DNA of 6,169 bases, from assembly GCA_022545625.1 (NCBI GenBank), contig JACZQS010000155.1, positions 1 through 6,169 of the forward strand, written 5' to 3'. Both the position numbers and the translations under genes were made by a program. Shown here in pieces: positions 1 to 5,217 of this stretch. Origin of the DNA: Pseudomonadota bacterium (GTDB lineage: Bacteria; Pseudomonadota; Gammaproteobacteria; GCA-001735895). Position 1 is the stretch's first letter; each line of letters starts with the position of its first letter. The notes under the pieces are model-generated. The model was not told the origin of the DNA. It made no database searches and saw only the letters and a list, made by a program, of their open reading frames with translations.

Positions 1-2
1 CC

Positions 3-254
3 GGTATTTCTAGCTGGAAAGGTGAGCAGGCCTGTAATGACTTTTCGATAGGCATTGAACTGGAAGGCACCGACCTACTGAGCTATACCGACCCGCAATA
101 TGAGCAACTGAATGCCTTGCTTGGCAGCTTGATATCACACTACCCCGCAATTAATAACGATGCTATCTGCGGTCATAGCGATATAGCGCCGGGCAGGAAA
201 ACTGATCCCGGCCCCGCGTTTGACTGGGCTAGAATAATATCCACTGATCGTTGA
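3..254 (+). CDS. ampD: 1,6-anhydro-N-acetylmuramyl-L-alanine amidase AmpD, C-terminal part (5' end outside window)
   Basis: AmpD is a cytoplasmic zinc amidase of murein recycling. It cleaves the lactyl-amide bond of anhydro-muropeptides, and in species with inducible AmpC its loss raises the inducer. The frame is open from the left edge and gives 83 residues ending in TGA at 252-254. The fragment carries the family's FSIGIELEGTD stretch, whose first Glu (visible residue 19) matches catalytic Glu116 of the Citrobacter enzyme. It also carries GHSDIAPGRKTDPGPAFDW, where His58 and Asp68 are zinc ligands (His154 and Asp164 in the reference) and Lys66 matches Lys162. The +8 and +10 spacing after the His is exactly that of the family. 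The first zinc-ligand His lies outside the window. The stop is where the family normally ends, so the C-terminus is intact. Its last 26 bases overlap the 3' end of bpt on the other strand. Confidence 0.95.
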   Translation, partial: GISSWKGEQACNDFSIGIELEGTDLLSYTDPQYEQLNALLGSLISHYPAINNDAICGHSDIAPGRKTDPGPAFDWARIISTDR

Positions 255-933
255 TAAACCCTTCCAGCGGTTTGTAGCGTCGTTTATAGCTCATCTTGGC
301 GCAATTCTTGATCCAGTATCCGAGGAACAAATAATCGAGGTCGCGTGCTTTCGCCTCGGTGATCTGAATTAAAATAGCGAAGTGTCCGGGACTTCGAACC
401 GCATATTGCGGATCGAAAAAAGTGTAAACCGCTGATAGCCCGGTACTCAAGATATCCGATACTGCCACTGCTATTAGTAGCTTGTTTAGCCGAAACTCGA
501 TAAACATGGTTTCGGTCCAGTCACATATCAAAAATCGGTGATAATCGGCCTTGCTCGGATTTGCCATACTTCCGTCGTTATGTCGGGAGTTAATATAGCG
601 TTTATAGAGATTGAAATGCTCGGTTCGAAACTTGCCTTCTACGATGCTGATAGTGAGATCAGAGTTACGCCGCATTGTTCGCAGTTCATTTCGTGTAAAT
701 TGTTGTTTTTTAAGAGGAACTCTGACTGAGACACATTCATTGCAACTGGGACAATGGGGGCGATAGACGTAACCACCTGATCTTCTGAAACCATGTTGGA
801 TCAATTCATTGTAAGTTTTCATATCCATATCGACATTCGGATTTGCAAAAGCGCTGATCGCGTTCTTGTTTTCCAGGTAGCTACAGGGTTCGGCTGCCGA
901 TGCGAAAAAACTCAGTCTGGTATGATCGTTCAT
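229..933 (-). CDS. bpt: Aspartate/glutamate leucyltransferase Bpt (N-end rule)
   Basis: Bpt is the bacterial homologue of eukaryotic arginyl-tRNA-protein transferase. It transfers Leu from Leu-tRNA to N-terminal Asp or Glu of proteins, making them substrates for ClpS/ClpAP. Visible family marks are EPCSYL (residues 15-20), the GFRRSGGYVYRPHCPSCNEC block (48-67, with Cys61, Cys64 and Cys67), the GSMANPSKADYHRF region, and a C-terminal GNAT-like half ending LGYWIKNCAKMSYKRRYKPLE. I chose the ATG at 933 (234 aa). It puts EPCSYL at the same distance from the start as in the Pseudomonas protein, whereas the longest frame uses a TTG six bases upstream. An in-frame TAA lies just before that TTG, so no longer form is possible. 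No good Shine-Dalgarno sequence is visible. The 149 bases between bpt and tatD (934-1082) show no convincing promoter and no terminator, so bpt may have its own weak promoter or be read from tatD. The usual neighbours aat and infA are absent here. Confidence 0.93.
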   Translation of the reverse strand: MNDHTRLSFFASAAEPCSYLENKNAISAFANPNVDMDMKTYNELIQHGFRRSGGYVYRPHCPSCNECVSVRVPLKKQQFTRNELRTMRRNSDLTISIVEGKFRTEHFNLYKRYINSRHNDGSMANPSKADYHRFLICDWTETMFIEFRLNKLLIAVAVSDILSTGLSAVYTFFDPQYAVRSPGHFAILIQITEAKARDLDYLFLGYWIKNCAKMSYKRRYKPLEGFINDQWILF

Positions 934-1082
934 TGTCAATAATTAATATAGCTGGAATTTATTTTACCTAAAAAGAGTTTAGACGGGAAATTGGCACTTA
1001 TAGCTAAAAAATCTGCTAATAGTTTTACCCCACCGATGGCCTGGTGAATCGATGATCCAGAACGGGTTGCAAGTTTGTTTAA

Positions 1083-1871
1083 TTAAATAGAGAAAAATTG
1101 CTGGCTGGTTTTCAGACAATCAGCCGCTACTCGGTCGACTGGCCTGTTTTGGAAATGGGCAATGGACTTTACTATATGGGGCAGGTAGGCGGGTTCGTTG
1201 ACACGATTTCTGGGCTTTTGCGGCAAATCCCGGGGTAACAGGTAGGGCGAATCGGTTTCGACCATCAGACGGTTATCGGGAATATATTTCACCAGCTGTG
1301 CTAATTCTGTACCACGACGTTCATCGCAAATCCAGCCGGTAATGCCAATGTGACAATCCAGATCAAGATACTCAAACAGTGCTGCCCGGGTGTCAGTAAA
1401 ACAATGCACTACGATATTGACCAGATCGTGGCGATATTCGCGCAGGATCTGGATAAAATCATGATGTGCATCGCGTTGGTGGCTAAATACCGGTTTTTTC
1501 ATCGTTATCGCCAGTTCGAGCTGTTGTCGATATGCTTTGACCTGGGCGTCCTGCGGCGAAAAGTTGCGGTAAAAATCGAGGCCCGTCTCACCGATCGCCC
1601 GCACACAGGTATTATCAGCCAGCCGATGTAAAATATCGACCGAATCCTGCGTCCAGTCGCCGGCATGGTGAGGATGGACACCAGCCGTGCAGGCCAGGTG
1701 ATCAGGGTATTCTCCACACAGCCGAATTGCCTGGTTACTGTCCTCGATACTGCTGCCGGTGACTATAATTTGCCTGACACCGGCCTGGTCAGCGCGTTTG
1801 ATCACCGCATCGAGGTCTTGCACCAGGCTTTTATTGGTAAGATTGGCCCCGATGTCGATAAATTGGGTCAA
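1083..1871 (-). CDS. tatD: TatD-family metal-dependent deoxyribonuclease
   Basis: This is a 262-residue TIM-barrel metal-dependent hydrolase of the TatD type, a cytoplasmic 3'-5' exonuclease on single-stranded DNA and RNA linked in E. coli to repair of oxidative damage. It starts MTQFIDIGANL, the TatD-proper signature in which the usual HxH of the wider family is replaced by DIGxNL. Other landmarks are TAGVHPH (62-68), IGETGLDF with Glu95, VFSHQRDAH with His131, VHCF with His156, the very characteristic GITGWICDERRG (176-187), and ETDSPYLLPRDL with Asp207. These are the expected metal-binding and catalytic positions, and the length is close to the 260 aa of the E. coli protein. The start is TTG at 1871-1869. 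The only in-frame codons between it and an upstream TGA (1895-1893) are not starts. TTG overlaps the yadH stop as TTGA (4 bases), so translation is probably coupled. A weak GGA lies about eight bases upstream. Confidence 0.94.
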   Translation of the reverse strand: MTQFIDIGANLTNKSLVQDLDAVIKRADQAGVRQIIVTGSSIEDSNQAIRLCGEYPDHLACTAGVHPHHAGDWTQDSVDILHRLADNTCVRAIGETGLDFYRNFSPQDAQVKAYRQQLELAITMKKPVFSHQRDAHHDFIQILREYRHDLVNIVVHCFTDTRAALFEYLDLDCHIGITGWICDERRGTELAQLVKYIPDNRLMVETDSPYLLPRDLPQKPRNRVNEPAYLPHIVKSIAHFQNRPVDRVAADCLKTSQQFFSI

Positions 1872-2644
1872 TGTCGAATTCCGGTGCCCCGCTCAAGCAG
1901 GATCATGCAGAACGCAAACAGGATCACAATAAAGAATAGAATGACCATGATCGCGGTACCCAGTCCAATGTCACTCACACCCCGAAAACCAAACCGAAAG
2001 CTATTGACCATATAAAGTATCGGGTTGATCAGCGATACCTGTTGCCAGGTTTCGGGCAATAACCTGATTGAATAAAATATCCCACCCAGGTAGGTGAGTG
2101 GTGTCAATACGAAAGTAGGGATGATCGTGACATCGTCAAAGGTCCTGGCAAAAACGCCATTGATCAAGCCAGCCAGTGAAAATAAAAACGCGGTCAGGAA
2201 AGCAATAACGAACACAATCAGCGGCGCGTGTATCGAAAAATCGGTGAAAAATAATGACACCAGTGTTACCGCAATGCCGACACTCATACCCCGGACTATC
2301 CCACCGGTGACATAACCGATTAATATAACGATGTTGGGGATGGGCGCAATTAGCATTTCCTCAATATAATGCGAATATTTGGCGCCATAGAAAGATGACA
2401 CGACGTTGGCGTAGGAATTGGTAATAATCGACATCATCACCAATCCTGGCATTATGAAATCGACATAATTCATGCCATCCATTTCTCCTATCCTTTGTCC
2501 GATCAGTTTGCCAAAAATTACAAAATAGAGGCCAACCATGACCATCGGTGGAATGATGGTTTGTACCCAGATACGAGCGAATCGCAGGATTTCCCGGCGC
2601 GCTATGGTCAGGTAGGCAACCCAGTATTTAGCCCACTGTGTCAT
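1868..2644 (-). CDS. yadH: ABC-2 type transporter permease, YadH family
   Basis: This is a 258-residue inner-membrane permease that should pair with the adjacent YadG ATPase as an ABC-2 type exporter. The substrate of the E. coli YadGH pair is, to my knowledge, not established. Six hydrophobic stretches can be read at about 30-48, 64-82, 104-132, 140-165, 172-192 and 230-250. Strongly YadH-like segments are RIWVQTIIPP (24-33), the FIMPGLVMMSIITNSYANV stretch (63-81), SSFYGAKY, EEMLIAPIP, SLAGLINGVFARTFDD (156-171) and PTFVLTPLTYLGGIFYS (176-192). The family is 256 aa in E. coli, so this is full length. The ATG at 2644-2642 lies inside the end of yadG (17-base overlap), with GGA eight bases upstream within the yadG coding sequence. 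The stop overlaps the tatD start. This tight packing argues for one transcript with coupled translation. Confidence 0.94.
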   Translation of the reverse strand: MTQWAKYWVAYLTIARREILRFARIWVQTIIPPMVMVGLYFVIFGKLIGQRIGEMDGMNYVDFIMPGLVMMSIITNSYANVVSSFYGAKYSHYIEEMLIAPIPNIVILIGYVTGGIVRGMSVGIAVTLVSLFFTDFSIHAPLIVFVIAFLTAFLFSLAGLINGVFARTFDDVTIIPTFVLTPLTYLGGIFYSIRLLPETWQQVSLINPILYMVNSFRFGFRGVSDIGLGTAIMVILFFIVILFAFCMILLERGTGIRH

Positions 2645-3566
2645 GCATTATTTCCAGTTTTGAAGTGATCGTTATAAATAACTCCTCTAAGCGATTTACC
2701 TTGTTTCGCATACGACTGACAACTATCTGTTGACTGTCGAGTTGCTGAATCAGGTCATTCAGCGAACGAGTTTGTGGAACCTCTACTTCAAGGGTGTGAC
2801 TGTCGATGACCACCGGAACTGCAAACCCCTCTAGCGCCGGTGGCTGGCTGATATCATCCCGAAGATAGAGGATAAATGTTTCGCTTTTCAGGCTCCTGAG
2901 CAGAGATTTCATGCTGGTGTTTTTGATAATCTCACCTTCGTCGATGATAGCGACGTTATGGCACATTCGTTCCGCTTCTTCCAGATAATGGGTGGTCAGG
3001 ATTATAGTTGTGCCCTGCTGGTTGATCTGGTTCATGAACTCCCACATCGAACGCCGCAGTTCGATATCGACCCCGGCAGTAGGTTCATCCAGAATTAACA
3101 GGCGGGGCTTATGTATCAATGCTCGCGCAATCATCAGGCGCCGTTTCATTCCTCCCGACAGGTATCGCGCCTGTAATTTACGGTATTGCCATAATCCCAG
3201 TTGCTTTAAATAGTGTTCAGTTTGCAACCGGGCAACTTTTGCAGGCACACCGTAAAAACCCCCCTGGTTAGTGACGATTTCCTGTACCGGCTCGAAGGTG
3301 TTGAAATTAAATTCCTGCGGTACAGATCCCAGTATTGATTTCGCCATTATCGACTCTTTGTCGATCGAATGTCCGAATACCTTGACTGTGCCACTGGTCT
3401 TATTGACCAGTGAAGTGATGATGCCAATACAGGTTGATTTCCCGGCGCCGTTAGGGCCGAGGAAGGCGAAAAAATCACCTTGCTCGACGGTCAGGTCGAT
3501 CCCTTTCAGTGCCTGCAATCCATTGGCATAAGTCTTGTGTAAGCGAGATATTTCCAGAGCGTACAT
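2628..3566 (-). CDS. yadG: ABC transporter ATP-binding protein, YadG family
   Basis: This is the cytoplasmic ATPase of an ABC-2 type exporter, partner of the YadH permease downstream. From the chosen start it is 312 residues, against 308 for E. coli YadG. The order of motifs is complete: Walker A GPNGAGKST (37-45), Q-loop PQE with Gln84, signature LSGGM (136-140), Walker B LLILDE with Glu161, D-loop AGVD (164-167), and H-loop TTHYLEEAE with His193. The nucleotide domain is followed by a roughly 90-residue C-terminal extension containing KSETFIL, LEVEVP and RNKVNRLEELF, all typical of YadG. The ATG at 3566-3564 was preferred because it aligns with the E. coli N-terminus. An in-frame TTG at 3623 would add 19 unconserved residues. 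No strong Shine-Dalgarno is visible upstream of the ATG. It is the first gene of the leftward yadG-yadH-tatD unit. Confidence 0.94.
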   Translation of the reverse strand: MYALEISRLHKTYANGLQALKGIDLTVEQGDFFAFLGPNGAGKSTCIGIITSLVNKTSGTVKVFGHSIDKESIMAKSILGSVPQEFNFNTFEPVQEIVTNQGGFYGVPAKVARLQTEHYLKQLGLWQYRKLQARYLSGGMKRRLMIARALIHKPRLLILDEPTAGVDIELRRSMWEFMNQINQQGTTIILTTHYLEEAERMCHNVAIIDEGEIIKNTSMKSLLRSLKSETFILYLRDDISQPPALEGFAVPVVIDSHTLEVEVPQTRSLNDLIQQLDSQQIVVSRMRNKVNRLEELFITITSKLEIMHDTVG

Positions 3567-3581
3567 GCGGGTTTTCTTGCA

Positions 3582-3610
3582 ATAATCAGCCGACAGTCTT
3601 AGACATTCAA
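3582..3610 (-). promoter_or_regulatory. Candidate sigma-70 promoter for yadG-yadH-tatD
   Basis: Reading leftward, TTGAAT (3610-3605) and GATTAT (3587-3582) are separated by exactly 17 bases, each matching the consensus at four of six positions. Transcription would begin only about ten bases before the yadG ATG, giving a very short leader, which would fit the lack of a visible Shine-Dalgarno sequence. It was found by eye in AT-rich DNA, so chance is a real possibility. Confidence 0.25.
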
Positions 3611-3698
3611 AGCTAAAAATCAAGCCGGTGTTTGAGCTAAGCGATGATAATTAATGATCAGCACAGGTTCTATGGAATATCGGCTGGCCTCTGATTTA

Positions 3699-3729
3699 TT
3701 GAAGCCCGAGCCAGTATCCATGCTATACA
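3699..3729 (+). promoter_or_regulatory. Candidate extended -10 promoter for the glycine-zipper/phoPQ unit
   Basis: TTGAAG at 3699-3704 and TATACA at 3724-3729 are separated by 19 bases. The -10 is preceded by TG plus one base (TGC), the extended -10 arrangement that tolerates poor spacing. Transcription would start near 3736, leaving a leader of about 110 bases before the ATG at 3847. An alternative lies closer to the gene at 3806-3814. Neither is more than a by-eye match. Confidence 0.22.
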
Positions 3730-3835
3730 GTGCCTGTCATTCTAAAGTAATTATTTAACAAATCCTGCTGGTATACGTCGCGTTAAGCCGGGATTCAGCG
3801 ACCATTGATACTATTACCAGCCACCAATCAACACC

Positions 3836-3840
3836 TGGAG
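3836..3840 (+). promoter_or_regulatory. Ribosome binding site deciding the glycine-zipper start
   Basis: TGGAG ends six bases before the ATG at 3847. It is the best Shine-Dalgarno match in the window and selects this ATG over the in-frame TTG at 3805. It also places a clean signal peptide at the N-terminus. Confidence 0.8.
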
Positions 3841-3846
3841 ATTGAC

Positions 3847-4401
3847 ATGAAAACCAGCAAACCAGTAATAGCGATAAGTTTCATCCTGATGTCTACAACT
3901 GTTATGGCAGGCTCGAGCCACGATCGATACGCAAATGATTCAGGAAACGTGGTCTATGCCTCCGCAAAAGTAGTCGACGTAAGACCTGTCTATAGAGAAG
4001 TTGAAGTTAGTCACCCGGTTAAAGAATGCTGGGAGGAACCCGTTATCCATGCCCATGGTCGATCGGGCCACAAATCAGCCAGCGGTATGGCCGTTGGCGG
4101 TATTTTAGGCGGAATCGTAGGGCACCAGATCGGCAAGGGTAATGGTAACAGGCTCGCTACCGCGATTGGTACTATTATTGGAGCGCAAATAGGTCACAAT
4201 GCGGTTAATGGACACACTGAACAGACCAGCTACACAGAATACCGGCAGCAATGTGTAATGCGCGATCAGGTGAGTTACGAGGAAGTACTGGATGGTTACC
4301 GCGTAACTTATCGGTACCAGGGCGAGCGTTACCAGATAAAAATGCCCTATGACCCGGGTAAACGGATAAATTTACGCATTCGAATTGAACCGGTAATTTA
4401 A
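3847..4401 (+). CDS. Exported glycine-zipper (2TM, 17-kDa-antigen-like) envelope protein
   Basis: This is a 184-residue protein of the broad glycine-zipper 2TM class (Rickettsia 17 kDa antigen/SlyB-like fold), of unknown exact function. The N-terminus MKTSKP plus a hydrophobic core ends in TVMA-GSS, a good signal peptidase I site after residue 21. There is no lipobox Cys, so unlike SlyB it is probably not a lipoprotein. Residues 35-66 form a YASAKVVDVRPVYREVEV strand-rich segment ending in ECWEEP. Residues 80-116 form the zipper: Gly occurs every fourth residue at 80, 84, 88, 92, 96, 100, 108, 112 and 116, broken only by Ala104. A C-terminal part follows with QQC (Cys136), a Tyr-rich stretch and RINLRIRIEPV. 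Cys61 and Cys136 flank the zipper and could form a periplasmic disulfide. It likely sits in the outer membrane or periplasm. It lies 34 bases before phoP on the same strand, which suggests co-transcription and a possible role in the PhoPQ envelope response. Confidence 0.85.
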   Translation: MKTSKPVIAISFILMSTTVMAGSSHDRYANDSGNVVYASAKVVDVRPVYREVEVSHPVKECWEEPVIHAHGRSGHKSASGMAVGGILGGIVGHQIGKGNGNRLATAIGTIIGAQIGHNAVNGHTEQTSYTEYRQQCVMRDQVSYEEVLDGYRVTYRYQGERYQIKMPYDPGKRINLRIRIEPVI

Positions 4402-4403
4402 AC

Positions 4404-4420
4404 CTTAAGCGTTACTTAAG
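4404..4420 (+). promoter_or_regulatory. Tandem hexamer CTTAAG-N5-CTTAAG, candidate response-regulator binding site
   Basis: Two identical CTTAAG hexamers (4404-4409 and 4415-4420) are separated by five bases, an 11-base repeat as used by OmpR/PhoP-family dimers. It fits the YTTAAK-N5-YTTAAK pattern I recall for the enterobacterial PmrA box. It differs from the enterobacterial PhoP box, which is a repeat of GTTTA. Because CTTAAG is its own reverse complement, the element is also an inverted repeat and could form a 6-bp hairpin with a five-base loop in RNA. It starts three bases after the glycine-zipper stop and ends 15 bases before the phoP ATG. That is too close for a classical activation site unless transcription begins at or inside phoP. 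Autorepression, a leader hairpin or chance are alternatives. Confidence 0.4.
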
Positions 4421-4435
4421 CAGACGGATAAACTA

Positions 4436-5122
4436 ATGCGAGCAATAGTCATAGAAGATGATCTGGATATTCAACGACAAATTGTCGACCGCCTGAAGAA
4501 AGAAGGGTTCGCGGTGGATAGCGCCGATAATGGCGGTGAGGGATTATATCTGCTAGAGGAATTTCCCTGCGACGTCGCAATTATTGACCTCGGTTTACCC
4601 GAGCTATCGGGGCTCGAAGTAATTAACACCATTCGCGAGGCGGGAAACAATATTCCGATTTTGATCTTGACCGCACGGGGGCGATGGCAGGACAAGGTAG
4701 AGGGGCTCGACGCCGGTGCCGATGACTATCTGGTCAAACCGTTTCACCACGAAGAAATGATGGCCAGAATCAGGGTGTTGATTCGCCGGGCCTCGGGCTG
4801 GTCAGATTCTCGAATTGTCTGTGCTCCGGTGATTCTCGATACGGCAACCCAGAGAACCTATGTTGATGAGAGGGAACTGGATTTAACCGCTTACGAATAT
4901 AAGGTCCTCGAATACCTGATGCTCCATGCCGGGGAGGTCATTTCTAAAACGGTTTTGACCGAGCATTTGTATGACGACGAGGCAGATAACGACAGTAACG
5001 TAATCGAGGTTTTTATTCGACGATTGCGCCAGAAACTTGATCCCGATGAAAGTTTACAGCCTATTGAAACCCTGAGAGGAAGAGGTTACCGTTTTACCCT
5101 GGCCCGAATTGAGCAAAACTGA
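4436..5122 (+). CDS. phoP: Two-component response regulator, PhoP type (OmpR family)
   Basis: This is a 228-residue cytoplasmic transcription factor with an N-terminal receiver and a C-terminal winged helix. The receiver (about 1-118) shows the acidic pocket Glu7-Asp8, phospho-acceptor Asp51 in IIDLGLP, Thr79 and Lys101, the same numbering as E. coli PhoP. The block LTARGRWQDKVEGLDAGADD and the following KPFHHEE are diagnostic for PhoP rather than QseB or PmrA. After a short linker, the winged helix (about 127-222) contains LTAYEYKVLEYLM, the recognition-helix region SNVIEVFIRRLRQKL (187-201) and the wing LRGRGYRF. The LTAYEYK-LEYLM and NVIEV wording is closest to Pseudomonas PhoP. The start is the ATG at 4436, with GGA seven bases upstream (4426-4428). 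phoQ follows 91 bases downstream. The partner and the pathway (divalent cation or envelope stress control) are inferred from family and neighbour; the actual regulon here is unknown. Confidence 0.93.
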   Translation: MRAIVIEDDLDIQRQIVDRLKKEGFAVDSADNGGEGLYLLEEFPCDVAIIDLGLPELSGLEVINTIREAGNNIPILILTARGRWQDKVEGLDAGADDYLVKPFHHEEMMARIRVLIRRASGWSDSRIVCAPVILDTATQRTYVDERELDLTAYEYKVLEYLMLHAGEVISKTVLTEHLYDDEADNDSNVIEVFIRRLRQKLDPDESLQPIETLRGRGYRFTLARIEQN

Positions 5123-5145
5123 TTCCTGGATAGGTGCTCGAGAGC

Positions 5146-5217
5146 ATGCAACAGCGAAGATCGCCTTTTTGTCGAACCCAGCATTACCGCATTGAAGGAA
5201 AACAACCTCGTCGATGA
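5146..5217 (+). CDS. Possible 23-codon leader frame overlapping the phoQ start
   Basis: In the 91-base gap between phoP and phoQ an ATG at 5146 opens a 23-codon frame beginning MQQRRSPFCR and rich in Arg. Its TGA (5215-5217) overlaps the phoQ ATG as ATGA. AGGTG lies about nine bases upstream (5132-5136), a possible Shine-Dalgarno. The ATGA overlap would couple phoQ translation to this frame, which might matter because the phoQ Shine-Dalgarno is unusually far away. The frame is short, I recognise no family, and chance is quite possible. Confidence 0.25.
   Translation: MQQRRSPFCRTQHYRIEGKQPRR
5194..5199 (+). promoter_or_regulatory. Distant Shine-Dalgarno for phoQ
   Basis: GAAGGA is a strong Shine-Dalgarno match but ends 14 bases before the phoQ ATG at 5214, well beyond the usual five to nine. 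No alternative phoQ start exists upstream, since an in-frame TGA lies at 5193-5195. The long gap suggests weak or coupled initiation. Confidence 0.5.

Larger units (their letters stand above)
3567..3846. other. Divergent intergenic region between yadG and the glycine-zipper gene
   Basis: These 280 bases separate two genes pointing away from each other, so both transcripts should start here. Besides the two promoter candidates listed separately, it contains an imperfect 16-base palindrome at 3645-3660 (seven of eight base pairs). It also holds an extended -10-like TGATACTAT at 3806-3814 without a -35 match, which would give a leader of about 26 bases for the rightward gene. No reading frame of convincing length, no RNA gene, no terminator hairpin and no second copy of the CTTAAG tandem seen before phoP were found. 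Confidence 0.6.

Noticed and set aside
538..729. Rightward 63-codon frame inside bpt, and similar antisense frames inside tatD, yadGH, phoP and phoQ
   Set aside because: They lie entirely within well-identified genes on the other strand, have no family resemblance and lack ribosome sites. They are shadows of the real coding frames.
934..939. TTG start of bpt two codons upstream of the ATG
   Set aside because: The ATG at 933 gives the same distance to the EPCSYL motif as in homologues, and the TTG has no ribosome site.
1021..1056. CACC...GGTG inverted repeat downstream of tatD as a terminator
   Set aside because: The arms are only four bases and no T-run follows on either strand.
3567..3623. 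N-terminal extension of YadG from TTG at 3623
   Set aside because: The extra 19 residues do not resemble the family, and the ATG at 3566 aligns with the known N-terminus.
3741..3759. CTAAAG...TTTAAC as a second copy of the tandem hexamer upstream of the glycine-zipper gene
   Set aside because: The spacing is six rather than five bases and each half has a mismatch, so it does not match the element before phoP.
3805..3846. N-terminal extension of the glycine-zipper protein from TTG at 3805
   Set aside because: The strong TGGAG before the ATG at 3847 and the signal peptide at that start make the longer form unlikely.
5154..5170. Terminator-like GCGA-AGA-TCGC followed by C and five T between phoP and phoQ
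   Set aside because: The stem is only four base pairs with a three-base loop and cannot be extended, so it is too weak to call a terminator or attenuator.
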